In this document: one piece after another, positions 1 through 8,017 of the stretch | Layout of the letters: each line of letters starts with the position of its first letter | How positions within the stretch are numbered: position 1 is the first letter of the stretch | Source: an uncultured Sphingomonadales bacterium | GTDB taxonomy: Bacteria; Pseudomonadota; Alphaproteobacteria; Sphingomonadales; Sphingomonadaceae | Reading direction: 5' to 3' | NCBI GenBank assembly: GCA_937870585.1 | Contig: CALMZE010000106.1 | Location: forward strand, 1 to 47,257 | DNA length: 47,257 nucleotides | Notes under the pieces: generated by a model | Database searches by the model: none | The model's input: the letters and a program-made list of their open reading frames with translations, nothing else | What the model was told of the DNA's origin: nothing | Translations under genes and position numbers: made by a program

Positions 1-456
1 AAGAACGCCGCGCGCTTTGTCGCCTTGCGCCTTGGTTGTGGCGGGGATGAGCGCTGCGAGACGGGCCGGATCACCTGCGCCGCTGATCACGGACGCGAGG
101 AAGGCCTGACGGGCTTCGAGACGGGCGACTTCGGCCTTGGCCGTGGCTTTGACCGCTTCGATTTCGTTTTCAAGCGAGGCAACCTGCTTGCGGGCATCGC
201 TGCGTTCGGCCTGACGTTCGGCAAAAGCAGACGCGGCATCCGATACAGCAACGGCAGACACGGCAACCTGGCCTACGGAGAGAACCGCGCCGACCAATGT
301 GGTGGCGACAATACCGGCACAGGCCAGTTGAACGCGAGAAGACAGGTGGATGCGGGTCATGTTCGCGCCATCATGCAGAAACACTTCACGAGACCGGAAA
401 AGGTGGCGCACGTTCGCCATAAAATTCCCCGTCCCGGAGACTGCGACCTGACCCAT
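1..456 (-). CDS. N-terminal part of a membrane-anchored, probably M23-type, cell-wall peptidase (cut by window edge)
   Basis: The frame opens at ATG 456 and runs off the left edge, giving 152 residues. It has a short cytoplasmic head with REVFLHDG at residues 23-30, one hydrophobic segment (about 43-70), then an Ala/Glu/Lys/Arg-rich stretch (about 74-122) that reads as a coiled coil. This head-anchor-coil layout is what I know from sphingomonad M23 (LytM) metallopeptidases, but the catalytic domain would lie outside the window, so the enzyme assignment is inference. An alternative start is ATG 420, preceded by GGGGA; ATG 456 is preceded by GGGGG. The overlapping rightward open frame at 25-459 is Gly/Arg-rich, resembles no family, and is taken as its shadow. 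Confidence 0.55.
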   Translation of the reverse strand, partial: MGQVAVSGTGNFMANVRHLFRSREVFLHDGANMTRIHLSSRVQLACAGIVATTLVGAVLSVGQVAVSAVAVSDAASAFAERQAERSDARKQVASLENEIEAVKATAKAEVARLEARQAFLASVISGAGDPARLAALIPATTKAQGDKARGVL

Positions 457-488
457 TGAAACCCCCGAATAGCGACCCGAATTTGACT

Positions 489-512
489 GTGCCCATCCGC
501 TACGGCGGGCAC
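489..512 (-). terminator. inverted repeat between two leftward genes, possible terminator
   Basis: GTGCCC at 489-494 and GGGCAC at 507-512 form a perfect 6-bp inverted repeat with a 12-nt loop. It sits in the 70-bp gap between the DUF455 stop codon (527) and the start of the M23-type gene (456). No T-run follows on the leftward strand, so it is not a classical intrinsic terminator. It could equally be an operator for the downstream gene. Confidence 0.3.
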
Positions 513-526
513 GTCTGTGATCAGGG

Positions 527-1336
527 TCACTGCCCGCCGCGCGGGGCAGAAGCAAGCGACTGATAATAGTCACGGGTTAAACCGGCTGACTCCCGCGCCG
601 AGTCGTTGAACGGAGGCTTCAACGCCCCGCGAAAGCGGCTGTTCACAAGGCTTTGCCAGTGTTTGACGGGCTCAAGATTGCGCGATTCACACAGGCGATT
701 GAACCATTTTGCACCCAGCGCAACATGGCGCACCTCGTCATCCAGAATGCGTTTGATGATGCGGACTGTGGCGCTGTCTCCCATCGCCTCAAAGCGGCTG
801 ATCGTGGCGGGGCACACGTCCAGCCCGCGCGCTTCAAGCACCATGGGCACGATGGCCAGTCGGGCCAGAAGATCGTCTTGCGTCGCCTCTGCCGCTTCCC
901 ATAATCCGTCATGCGCAGGCATCGCGCCATAATGGCTGCCAAGCGCGTTGAGGCGGCGTTCCAAAAGCGCGAAGTGCATGGCTTCGTCTGCTGCGATGGA
1001 AAGAAAATCATCCATGAATTCAGAGGGTTGATCTGCACCAAAGCGTCCTGCCAGATCCAGCGCAAGATCAATCGCCACAAACTCGATATGGGCAAGCGCA
1101 TGGAGCATGGCGGTCTGCGCCTGCGCGCTTCCACCGCGGCGGCGCGGCATCAGGCGCGGTGGCAGCAATTCTGGATGATCTGGACGGGCCGGGCGCTCAG
1201 GCATCGCCTCAGGCGCGGCAGCGCTCAGGCGAGCCAAGCGCCAGTCACGCGCGACTGCACGCGCGGCCTTCACCTTGGCCATGGGCTTTGCGCTGAGCAG
1301 GGCGTGGCGGATGGCGGGGAAGAGCGCGCCGGTCAC
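527..1336 (-). CDS. DUF455 family ferritin-like (di-iron fold) protein
   Basis: 269 residues. The C-terminal two thirds carry ferritin-like helical motifs with Glu and His placed as metal ligands: HIEFVAIDLALD, then ADEAMHFALLE, then DDEVRHVALG. DUF455 proteins belong to the ferritin-like superfamily and are sometimes compared with the MiaE tRNA hydroxylase, but no substrate is established. The start is GTG 1336, because GTGA overlaps the stop of the TauE/SafE gene (1333-1335), implying translational coupling; the open frame extends further upstream but only inside that gene. The N-terminal 70 residues are Ala/Arg/Pro-rich and look linker-like. Last gene of a tightly packed leftward run. Confidence 0.85.
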   Translation of the reverse strand: MTGALFPAIRHALLSAKPMAKVKAARAVARDWRLARLSAAAPEAMPERPARPDHPELLPPRLMPRRRGGSAQAQTAMLHALAHIEFVAIDLALDLAGRFGADQPSEFMDDFLSIAADEAMHFALLERRLNALGSHYGAMPAHDGLWEAAEATQDDLLARLAIVPMVLEARGLDVCPATISRFEAMGDSATVRIIKRILDDEVRHVALGAKWFNRLCESRNLEPVKHWQSLVNSRFRGALKPPFNDSARESAGLTRDYYQSLASAPRGGQ

Positions 1337-2073
1337 CAGATCACACCGGCGCGGATGAGGTAGACCGCGCCGATCAGAGTCACGACCCAAGCCGTCCAGC
1401 GTTTGAATCCGGCATCGCTCATCTTGTCCAGCACCAGCCCGCCGGTCGCCGTGCCCGCCATGGAGGCCGGAATGGCCAATGAGAACACCCAAACTGGCGG
1501 CATGGCGTCAGTCATGCTCAACGCGGCCCCGCCATAGACGATGATCTTGGCAGCATGGCTGAACACCTGCGTGGCCGCTTTGGTGGCGACGATCTGATGG
1601 CGCGTCATTGCCGTGCGGACGAAGAAGATATCAAGCAAAGGCCCTGCCACACCCGCGGTCAGATTGACCGCGGTCACAGCAAAGCCGGAGATGACGGCGT
1701 GGAGTGGTTTGGCGGCATCAAGCTCGGCCCAGCTCTTGGGCAGCCAGACCAGCATCGCAACCAGCCCGAGCAGCAGAAACAGCACGGGTTTTGAAGGATT
1801 GATAGCGAGCAGTGAAACAATTCCAGCTGCCGCGGCAGAGGCCAGTGCATACCAGCCGACAATGCTCCAGCAGATATGATCACGCTGAAGAAACGCACGC
1901 CAACCATTTGAAACAAATTGCAAAATTCCATGCGTTGCAAAGGCTGCTGCCACGGGCAGGCTGAGCGCCAGTGCGCCCATCAGCACCAGCCCGCCCGCCA
2001 TGCCGAAGATGCCGGAAAGAGTGGCGGTAAGATAGGCGGTGACGATCAGAAAGGCAGCAACGGCACCCGACAT
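1333..2073 (-). CDS. sulfite exporter TauE/SafE family membrane protein
   Basis: 246 residues, almost entirely hydrophobic, with about eight predicted membrane segments and glycine-rich turns (LSGIFGMAGGLVLMGAL near the N-terminus, and a second Gly/Ala-rich repeat around AVNLTAGVAGPLLDIFFV), the two-repeat pattern of the TauE/SafE family (PF01925). Members move anionic sulfur or organic compounds out across the inner membrane; the substrate here cannot be read from sequence. ATG 2073 shares one base with the bcp stop codon (2073-2075), so it is coupled to bcp, and its own stop overlaps the DUF455 start. Confidence 0.85.
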   Translation of the reverse strand: MSGAVAAFLIVTAYLTATLSGIFGMAGGLVLMGALALSLPVAAAFATHGILQFVSNGWRAFLQRDHICWSIVGWYALASAAAAGIVSLLAINPSKPVLFLLLGLVAMLVWLPKSWAELDAAKPLHAVISGFAVTAVNLTAGVAGPLLDIFFVRTAMTRHQIVATKAATQVFSHAAKIIVYGGAALSMTDAMPPVWVFSLAIPASMAGTATGGLVLDKMSDAGFKRWTAWVVTLIGAVYLIRAGVIW

Positions 2074-2534
2074 CAGAGCGCCTTCACCGCCTCCAGCACG
2101 GCAGCGGCATGGCCCGCGACCTTCACTTTGCGCCATACTTTGGCAATTATGCCCTGCGCGTCGATCAGGAAGGTCGCGCGCTCGATACCCATATATTTGC
2201 GGCCATAGAGCGATTTCTCCACCCACACGCCAAAGGTTTCGCACAGGCTGCCATCGGCGTCCGTGCCCAGCTCCACCTTCAATTCATATTTGTCGATGAA
2301 TTTGGCGTGGCTCTTTTCACTGTCCTTGGAGATGCCGAGCACGGAGGCACCAGCGGCTGCAAAGTCTCCAATCAGCGCGGTGAAATCCTGCGCCTCACGC
2401 GTGCAGCCGCTCGTCGCATCCTTGGGGTAGAAGTAAACGACCAGCGGCTTCCCTCTGAAATCGCTGATCTTTTTTGGCGAACCATCAGGAGCGGTAAAGC
2501 CAGCATCGGGGGCGGGGGATCCGGCGTCGGCCAT
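2073..2534 (-). CDS. bcp: thioredoxin-dependent thiol peroxidase (Bcp/PrxQ peroxiredoxin)
   Basis: 153 residues, the usual length for Bcp/PrxQ. It reduces H2O2 and organic hydroperoxides in the cytoplasm using thioredoxin. The peroxidatic cysteine is Cys44 in DATSGCTREA, after the VVYFYPKD strand. In E. coli Bcp a second cysteine lies five residues later; here that position is Gln49. The only other cysteine is near residue 97 (GSLCETFGVW). So it is either a 1-Cys enzyme or uses the later cysteine as resolving residue. ATG 2534 follows the glnE stop by three bases; the stop overlaps the TauE/SafE start. Confidence 0.93.
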   Translation of the reverse strand: MADAGSPAPDAGFTAPDGSPKKISDFRGKPLVVYFYPKDATSGCTREAQDFTALIGDFAAAGASVLGISKDSEKSHAKFIDKYELKVELGTDADGSLCETFGVWVEKSLYGRKYMGIERATFLIDAQGIIAKVWRKVKVAGHAAAVLEAVKAL

Positions 2535-2537
2535 GGT

Positions 2538-5186
2538 CTATCCTTCCTTCACGTGGGTCCAGAGCGCTGAAATTGTGGCGCGGACGGTGGCAATCTGGTC
2601 GAGCAATGCGCCCCAGTCGGATGCGCCGCACGCTTTGGCCACCAGCGCCCGCGTGGCGGGCACAGGCTCTTCCAGATCGGGGGCGACCAGCCGCATGGTG
2701 ACGAGGAAGCGCGTGAGCAGCGCATAGGCGACACTCGCATCCTCTCCCAGCCCGAGCGCGGCAATCGCATCGGCCAGCCGGGGATTGAACCCGCGCGCTT
2801 GCGTGAGTTGCGTCACATGAATGGCAAATTCCAGATCGACCAGACCGCCGGGGAGCAATTTGACATCAAGCGCGGTCTTGCCCGGTTTGTGCGCGGCCAT
2901 ATCGGCGCGCATCTTGGCCGCGTCCGCCACCACGATGGCCGGATCGCGCGGGCGGGTCAGTTCAGCATCAATCACCGCCTGGACTGCGACGCAGGCGGCA
3001 GGAGATCCATAGACCGGGCGCGCGCGGGTGAGCGCCATATGCTCCCACGTCCACGCGCTTTCGCGCTGATAGCGCTCAAAAGCGTCGAGTGAGACCGCGA
3101 GCGGCCCATCGGCCCCTGACGGGCGGAGACGTGTATCGACTTCGTAGAGCGGCCCGGATGCGGTCGCGACCGACAGTCCGTTGGTGATGCGCTGCCCCAG
3201 CCGGTTGAAATAATGCACCGCGCCGAGCGGACGGCGGCCATTGGACTCGGCAGAAAAATCGCCCGTAAACAGATAGATAAGATCAAGGTCCGAGGCGTGT
3301 GTGAGCTCGCCACCGCCAAAGCGACCCAGCGCCAATATGACCAGTTCGCTCTCGGGGAGGGTGCCATGCGCCTCTTCAAAGGCGCGCACGGTCGCGTCCG
3401 TCACCACGCGCACCGCCGCCTCTGCAACGCGCGCATAGCCGGATGCCACGTCGAGCGGATCGGCCACGCCTGTCGCAATCTGGGTGCCAAGCGCAAACCG
3501 CTTTTCGCCGACGATCTGCCGCACCCGGTCCAGCTGATCTTCGAGCATGGCATCGCCCAGCGTCATCGCCTGAACGAGCGCGTCCACGCTGTCGACCGGA
3601 TCGAGCGCGGTCGAATCGATCAGCCCGTCCAGCAGCTCCGCACGGCGCGAGAGCGCTTCGGCGAGCGTGGGCGTGTGGCACAGGATTGTGGTCAGCAGAT
3701 CGAGCAGGGCAGGGCGCGCCTCGATCAGGCGGAACATGTTGATGGCGGTTGGCAGCCGCTCCAGCATCTGATCGAAGCGGGTGATGGCCTGACGCGGCGC
3801 AGGCGCACGAGCGAAGGCCTTGATGATTGGCGGAAGCACCGCTTCAAACGCGTCGCGCGCGGCAGGCGTCCGCACAGAACGGAGCGTGCCGCCGCGCCAA
3901 TCGGCGATGCGCGCGGCGAGATGTTCGGCATCATCGGCTGAATAGCCTTCAGCGAGCAATGTCTCTGACAGGCGTTCGGCGGAATTGGGCAGGCCCTCAT
4001 TCGCATCCGGATCAAGCCCGTCATAGATCAGCCCGACTGCCTTGACGTGAGGGCTGAGCAGATCGAGCAGTGCCGCGCTGTTTTCCAGCCCATGCAGGTG
4101 CGCGACATTGTCCAGCGCGTCGGCCTGTGCGGGCAGGCTGTGCGTCTGCTGGTCATCCACCATTTGCAGGCGATGTTCGATGGTCCGGTAAAGCCGGTAG
4201 CTGGAAGAGAGCGTATCGGCCTCATCCGCGCCGATCCAGCCAGCGGCAGCGAGCGCGTTGAGTGCTGGAATGGTGGCGCGCATCCGCAAGCCAGTATCGC
4301 GCCCGCCATGGATCAACTGATGGATTTGCGCGAAAAATTCACACTCGCGAATGCCGCCGCGCCCGCGTTTCAGATCAAAGCCCGGCCCGAACGCCTGGCC
4401 CTGTGCATAATGATCGCGGATGCGCGCGGAGATGTTGCGCACTTCCTTGATCGCGCCGAAATCGACGCCGCGCCGCCATACGAAGGGCTTGATCGCATCA
4501 AGAAACTCCTCGCCCAGCGCAATGTCTCCCGCGCAGGAGCGGGAGCGGATGAAGGCCGCGCGTTCCCACGCCAGCGCCTGCGATTCATAATAGGCAATTG
4601 CACCTTCAATCGGCAGCGCCATCGGCGTCGCTTCAGGCGAGGGGCGTAACCGCAAGTCGATGCGGAACACATAGCCATCGCCATCGCGCGCCTGCAACAG
4701 CTCGACCATCTTGCGCCCGATGCGCACGGCGGCTTCCACCGGCTCATCCTTCTGGCGGCGCGGCAGGGTTTCGGGATCGAAGATAAGGATGGGATCAAGA
4801 TCGGACGAATAATTGAGTTCGCCGCCGCCCTGTTTGCCGAGCGCAATGGCGGTGAAGCCGCGTGGTTCGGCGCCGGGTAGCACGGCCTCGATGGCGCCGG
4901 TGATCGCCTTGTCCATCGCGAAATCGGCAAAACGGGTCAGGTGGCCGGTCACATCTTCCAGAGACAAGGCCCCCGCCAGATCGCCCACGGCGACAGAAAG
5001 CGCCAGCCGTCCGCGTGCCCGGCGCAGCGCCGCGCCCAACGGCTTGTCTTCCAGTGTCACATCCAGCGCGGCGTCCAGATCGCCAGCCTGTAACTGGTCA
5101 GCCGTCTCGGGGAAACGCTTCATCAACTGGCGCAGGAAGGGAGAATGGGACTCCGCCCGCGTCAGTGCGTTTTTCAGATCAAACAC
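2538..5186 (-). CDS. glnE: bifunctional glutamine synthetase adenylyltransferase/deadenylylase
   Basis: About 882 residues. It adds AMP to, and removes it from, a tyrosine of glutamine synthetase in response to PII, so it sets nitrogen assimilation. Two nucleotidyltransferase domains are visible, each with the GGGE...SDLD signature: GKQGGGELNYSSDLDPI near residue 130 and GRFGGGELTHASDLDLI in the second half, both with intact metal-binding Asp residues. I prefer GTG 5186 (VFDLKNAL): GGGGG lies at 5194-5198, seven bases upstream; TTG 5189 is the alternative. The open frame extends to 5324 but that overlaps tatC. It overlaps nothing once started at 5186, with a 19-bp gap to tatC. Slightly shorter than enterobacterial GlnE (about 946). 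Confidence 0.95.
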   Translation of the reverse strand: MFDLKNALTRAESHSPFLRQLMKRFPETADQLQAGDLDAALDVTLEDKPLGAALRRARGRLALSVAVGDLAGALSLEDVTGHLTRFADFAMDKAITGAIEAVLPGAEPRGFTAIALGKQGGGELNYSSDLDPILIFDPETLPRRQKDEPVEAAVRIGRKMVELLQARDGDGYVFRIDLRLRPSPEATPMALPIEGAIAYYESQALAWERAAFIRSRSCAGDIALGEEFLDAIKPFVWRRGVDFGAIKEVRNISARIRDHYAQGQAFGPGFDLKRGRGGIRECEFFAQIHQLIHGGRDTGLRMRATIPALNALAAAGWIGADEADTLSSSYRLYRTIEHRLQMVDDQQTHSLPAQADALDNVAHLHGLENSAALLDLLSPHVKAVGLIYDGLDPDANEGLPNSAERLSETLLAEGYSADDAEHLAARIADWRGGTLRSVRTPAARDAFEAVLPPIIKAFARAPAPRQAITRFDQMLERLPTAINMFRLIEARPALLDLLTTILCHTPTLAEALSRRAELLDGLIDSTALDPVDSVDALVQAMTLGDAMLEDQLDRVRQIVGEKRFALGTQIATGVADPLDVASGYARVAEAAVRVVTDATVRAFEEAHGTLPESELVILALGRFGGGELTHASDLDLIYLFTGDFSAESNGRRPLGAVHYFNRLGQRITNGLSVATASGPLYEVDTRLRPSGADGPLAVSLDAFERYQRESAWTWEHMALTRARPVYGSPAACVAVQAVIDAELTRPRDPAIVVADAAKMRADMAAHKPGKTALDVKLLPGGLVDLEFAIHVTQLTQARGFNPRLADAIAALGLGEDASVAYALLTRFLVTMRLVAPDLEEPVPATRALVAKACGASDWGALLDQIATVRATISALWTHVKEG

Positions 5187-5205
5187 CAAAATGCCCCCAA
5201 ACAGC

Positions 5206-5967
5206 TCAGGCGGGTTCGCTGACCGTATCGGCCTTGCGCCGCCTTTGCGTAAACCAGATCGCGATGATTGCCAGCTCGTAGAGCAGGCAGAGCGGCAGAG
5301 CGAGCAGCAATTGTGAGACCACATCAGGTGGCGTCAGAACAGCCGCAATGCCGAACGCCGCCACGATGGCATAGCGCCGCCCGGATTTGAGCTGCTCACG
5401 CGTGACGATCCCAGCGCGCTCCATCAGCATCAGCACCACGGGCAAAAGGAATGCCACGCCAAAGCCGAACAGGAATTTGGTGACGAAGCCCAGATAATTG
5501 TCGATCCCCGGCAGCGCCTCCAGCGTGACACCACCGACATTGCCCGCATAGCCGAGCAGGAAAGAGAGAGCGATGGGCATCGCTACGAAATAGGCAAGGC
5601 TCGCTCCGGCGGTGAACAGTACGGGCGTCATCAACAGGAAGGGCAGAAACGCCTTTTTCTCTTTGGCGTAGAGGCCGGGCGCGACGAATTTCCAAAGCTG
5701 CGTGGCGAAGACGGGGAAGGCGAGCATGGTCGCTGCGAAAAACGCGACCTTGATCTCAACGAAAAACGCTTCGAACACATTGGTGTAGATGAACTTGCCT
5801 TGTCCGGCGTTGAGCAGTGGCTGAGCGAGGAGCGCGAAAATCGGCTTGGCGAAATAGAGGCAGATGCCAAACGCGATGGCGAGCGCGGCGATGCTCCACA
5901 ACAGGCGCGCGCGCAGCTCGATCAGATGGTCAAGCAGAGGGGCCTTGGTCTCGTCAATATCGTTCAC
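5206..5967 (-). CDS. tatC: Sec-independent translocase subunit TatC
   Basis: 253 residues with six predicted membrane segments. TatC and TatB form the receptor that binds twin-arginine signal peptides of folded proteins. The conserved N-terminal LLDHLIELRARL block is present (residues 10-22), with the Glu and Arg that are invariant in the family. The start is GTG 5967, overlapping the tatB stop as GTGA (5964-5967). It closes a tatA-tatB-tatC operon, the standard gene order; glnE follows after 19 bases. Confidence 0.97.
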   Translation of the reverse strand: MNDIDETKAPLLDHLIELRARLLWSIAALAIAFGICLYFAKPIFALLAQPLLNAGQGKFIYTNVFEAFFVEIKVAFFAATMLAFPVFATQLWKFVAPGLYAKEKKAFLPFLLMTPVLFTAGASLAYFVAMPIALSFLLGYAGNVGGVTLEALPGIDNYLGFVTKFLFGFGVAFLLPVVLMLMERAGIVTREQLKSGRRYAIVAAFGIAAVLTPPDVVSQLLLALPLCLLYELAIIAIWFTQRRRKADTVSEPA

Positions 5968-6269
5968 GCGGCGCTGTCCGGCTTGGGCTCTTCTGCGGGC
6001 GGCGAGATGGTGGCGGGGCCATCGGGCGCAAGCGGGGGGTGCTCGCGCATGATCCGCTCATTCTCTTCCTGCCACTTGCGCTCCATTTCCTTGATTTCAG
6101 ATTCGCGCACCATTTCATCAAAGCCGGAGCGGAACTGGCGGGCGACATCGCGCGCCTTGGCGACCCATTGGCCGACCGCGCGCATCACGCGCGGCAAATC
6201 CTTTGGCCCGATCACGATCAGCGCGACCACGGCCACCAGCAGAAATTCGGTGGGTGCAACGTCAAACAT
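5964..6269 (-). CDS. tatB: Sec-independent translocase subunit TatB
   Basis: 101 residues. A single N-terminal membrane helix (FLLVAVVALIVIG, about residues 9-21) ends at the Gly-Pro hinge (GPKDLPRVMRAVG) and is followed by a charged amphipathic helix (KEMERKWQEENERIMRE) and a Pro-rich tail. The GPKDLP motif and length separate TatB from TatA. It starts 15 bp after tatA and its stop overlaps tatC, so the three subunits are coupled. Confidence 0.95.
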   Translation of the reverse strand: MFDVAPTEFLLVAVVALIVIGPKDLPRVMRAVGQWVAKARDVARQFRSGFDEMVRESEIKEMERKWQEENERIMREHPPLAPDGPATISPPAEEPKPDSAA

Positions 6270-6284
6270 TCAACAGCGGCCCGC

Positions 6285-6500
6285 TCAGGCGGTCTTGTCG
6301 GGCGTCTTGTCCGCTTCGATAATCGGGGTCTGGGGTGCGTCGATCTTGGCAGACGCGGCAGGTTCGTCCGCCATGCCCTTCTTGAATTCCTTGATGCCCT
6401 TGGCCACGTCTCCCATCATGTCAGAGAAGCGGCCCTTGCCAAACAACAGCATCACAAGGATGCCGACGACCAGCCAATGCCAGATGCTGAAGCTACCCAT
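6285..6500 (-). CDS. tatA: Sec-independent translocase subunit TatA
   Basis: 71 residues: a membrane helix ([20 protein letters not shown], about residues 6-25) containing the Phe-Gly hinge, then an amphipathic helix ([17 protein letters not shown]) and an acidic/Pro tail. TatA oligomers form the transport passage of the Tat system. First gene of the tat operon; the 74-bp gap to amt upstream is the likely promoter region. Confidence 0.95.
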   Translation of the reverse strand: MGSFSIWHWLVVGILVMLLFGKGRFSDMMGDVAKGIKEFKKGMADEPAASAKIDAPQTPIIEADKTPDKTA

Positions 6501-6574
6501 GAATCGTCTCCTTGCGCGAACTGAGCGCTAGATAGGCGCTTCGGCCCGCCTTTTCCAGTGCGGGCCGAATGCAA

Positions 6575-7864
6575 TCAGGCGTCCAGATCCCATCCGCGTT
6601 CGCCATGGCTCGCCAGATCGAGCCCGTCATGTTCAGCTTCCTCATCCACGCGCATCGGCGAGACATAGGAGAGGACGAAGGCAATGCCCACGGTCCACAG
6701 CGCCGTCCAGATGATGGTGACACCCACGCCGATCACCTGCGCGACCAGTTGCTGCACCAGACTGCTCTGTTCAAAGCCAGGGCCGCCCAGTCCTTCAAGG
6801 ATGAAGACGGGCAGGATCAGCGAGCCAAGAATGCCGCCCACACCGTGGACCGCAAACACGTCCAGCGAGTCATCGATATGCAGGCGCTGCTTGATCAGCA
6901 ACACGGCATAGAAGCAGACGATGCCGCCCAGCACGCCCATGATGATCGCGCCCATCGGGCCGATATAGCCCGCAGCAGGCGTGACCGTTGCGAGGCCGGC
7001 AATCGCGCCTGTGACGATGCCGATGGAGGTCGGCTTGCCAATCTTGATGCGCTCCACAATGAGCCATGAGATGGCCGCCGCGCACGCCGCCAAATGCGTG
7101 TTCATGATGGCCGCCGAAGCATCATCGCCTGCTGCGAGGGCGGAGCCACCGTTAAAGCCGAACCAGCCGACCCAGAGCAGGCCCGCGCCCGTCATCGTCA
7201 GCGCCGGGGAGTGCGGCGGCAGGAGGGTCTTGTTGAAGCCCTTGCGCGGCTTGATCATCCACGCAAGGATCAGCGCGGCAATGCCAGCGGTGGTGTGGAC
7301 CACGATTCCGCCCGCGAAATCGAGCGTGCCGCCCGTCTGCAACCAGCCGCCGCCCCACACCCAATGGGCCACGGGCACATAGACAAGGATGCTCCACAAC
7401 ATCGAAAAAGCGACCATCCAGCCGAAGCGGATGCGCTCGACAAAGGCACCGATGACAAGCGCCGGAGTGATGATCGCAAAGGTCATCTGATAGAGTGCGA
7501 ACGTGCTTTCCGGAATGGTCAGTCCTTCGCGCAGATCATCCATGCCGGACAGGAAGAGCCGCCCGAAATCGCCAAGCATCGCGCCGCTGCCGGAGAAAAC
7601 AAGGCTGTACCCGAATATCGCCCAGATCAGCGAGACGCCGCAGGCAATGATGAAGCAGTGCATGATGACCGAGAGCACGTTGCGCGCGCGCACCAGCCCG
7701 CCATAGAAGAGCGCAAGACCCGGCAGCGTCATCATCAGAACCAGCGCGGACGCCGTCAGCACCCAAGCCGTATCGCCACTGTCTGACACGATTTCCGGTT
7801 GCGCCAGCGCCGGGCTGGCCAGTCCGGCTATCAGCAGACCTGCGACCCAAGCCAATTTGCTCAT
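6575..7864 (-). CDS. amt: ammonium transporter, Amt family
   Basis: 429 residues with a cleavable-looking signal peptide (MSKLAWVAGLLIAGLASPALA, written in two parts: residues 1-11 and 12-21) followed by 11 predicted membrane segments. It conducts ammonium/ammonia across the inner membrane. Both pore histidine contexts of the Amt family are present (VYVPVAHWVW and FAVHGVGGILGS). Start at ATG 7864 is chosen because GAGGGGG lies six bases upstream; a nearer ATG at 7870 abuts that site. No glnK (PII) gene lies beside it, although glnK-amtB is the usual pair; nitrogen control in this window is represented only by glnE. Confidence 0.95.
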   Translation of the reverse strand: MSKLAWVAGLLIAGLASPALAQPEIVSDSGDTAWVLTASALVLMMTLPGLALFYGGLVRARNVLSVIMHCFIIACGVSLIWAIFGYSLVFSGSGAMLGDFGRLFLSGMDDLREGLTIPESTFALYQMTFAIITPALVIGAFVERIRFGWMVAFSMLWSILVYVPVAHWVWGGGWLQTGGTLDFAGGIVVHTTAGIAALILAWMIKPRKGFNKTLLPPHSPALTMTGAGLLWVGWFGFNGGSALAAGDDASAAIMNTHLAACAAAISWLIVERIKIGKPTSIGIVTGAIAGLATVTPAAGYIGPMGAIIMGVLGGIVCFYAVLLIKQRLHIDDSLDVFAVHGVGGILGSLILPVFILEGLGGPGFEQSSLVQQLVAQVIGVGVTIIWTALWTVGIAFVLSYVSPMRVDEEAEHDGLDLASHGERGWDLDA

Positions 7865-7961
7865 CAACATCCCCCTCGATCCAGCGGCGACCCGGTGCCG
7901 CATATTGATCCCTATATTCACCGCCCCTTACCATGATGTTGAGACAGGGCAAATTGCCGCT

Positions 7962-7990
7962 TTGACAAAACGGTTGGGCTCCGTGCTAGT
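7962..7990 (+). promoter_or_regulatory. possible sigma-70 promoter of the MFS gene
   Basis: TTGACA at 7962-7967 is a perfect -35 box; 17 bases later GCTAGT (7985-7990) is a weak -10 box. It lies in the 153-bp divergent gap between amt and the MFS gene, about 30 bases before the coding start. GAGAGGGAGAG (8001-8011) is the ribosome-binding site. Confidence 0.45.
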
Positions 7991-8017
7991 GGGGCGGAAC
8001 GAGAGGGAGAGATTTTG

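Noticed and set aside
25..459. rightward 144-residue open frame at the left edge
   Set aside because: Gly/Arg/Asp-rich with no family pattern; the opposite strand gives a credible membrane protein with conserved head and coiled coil.
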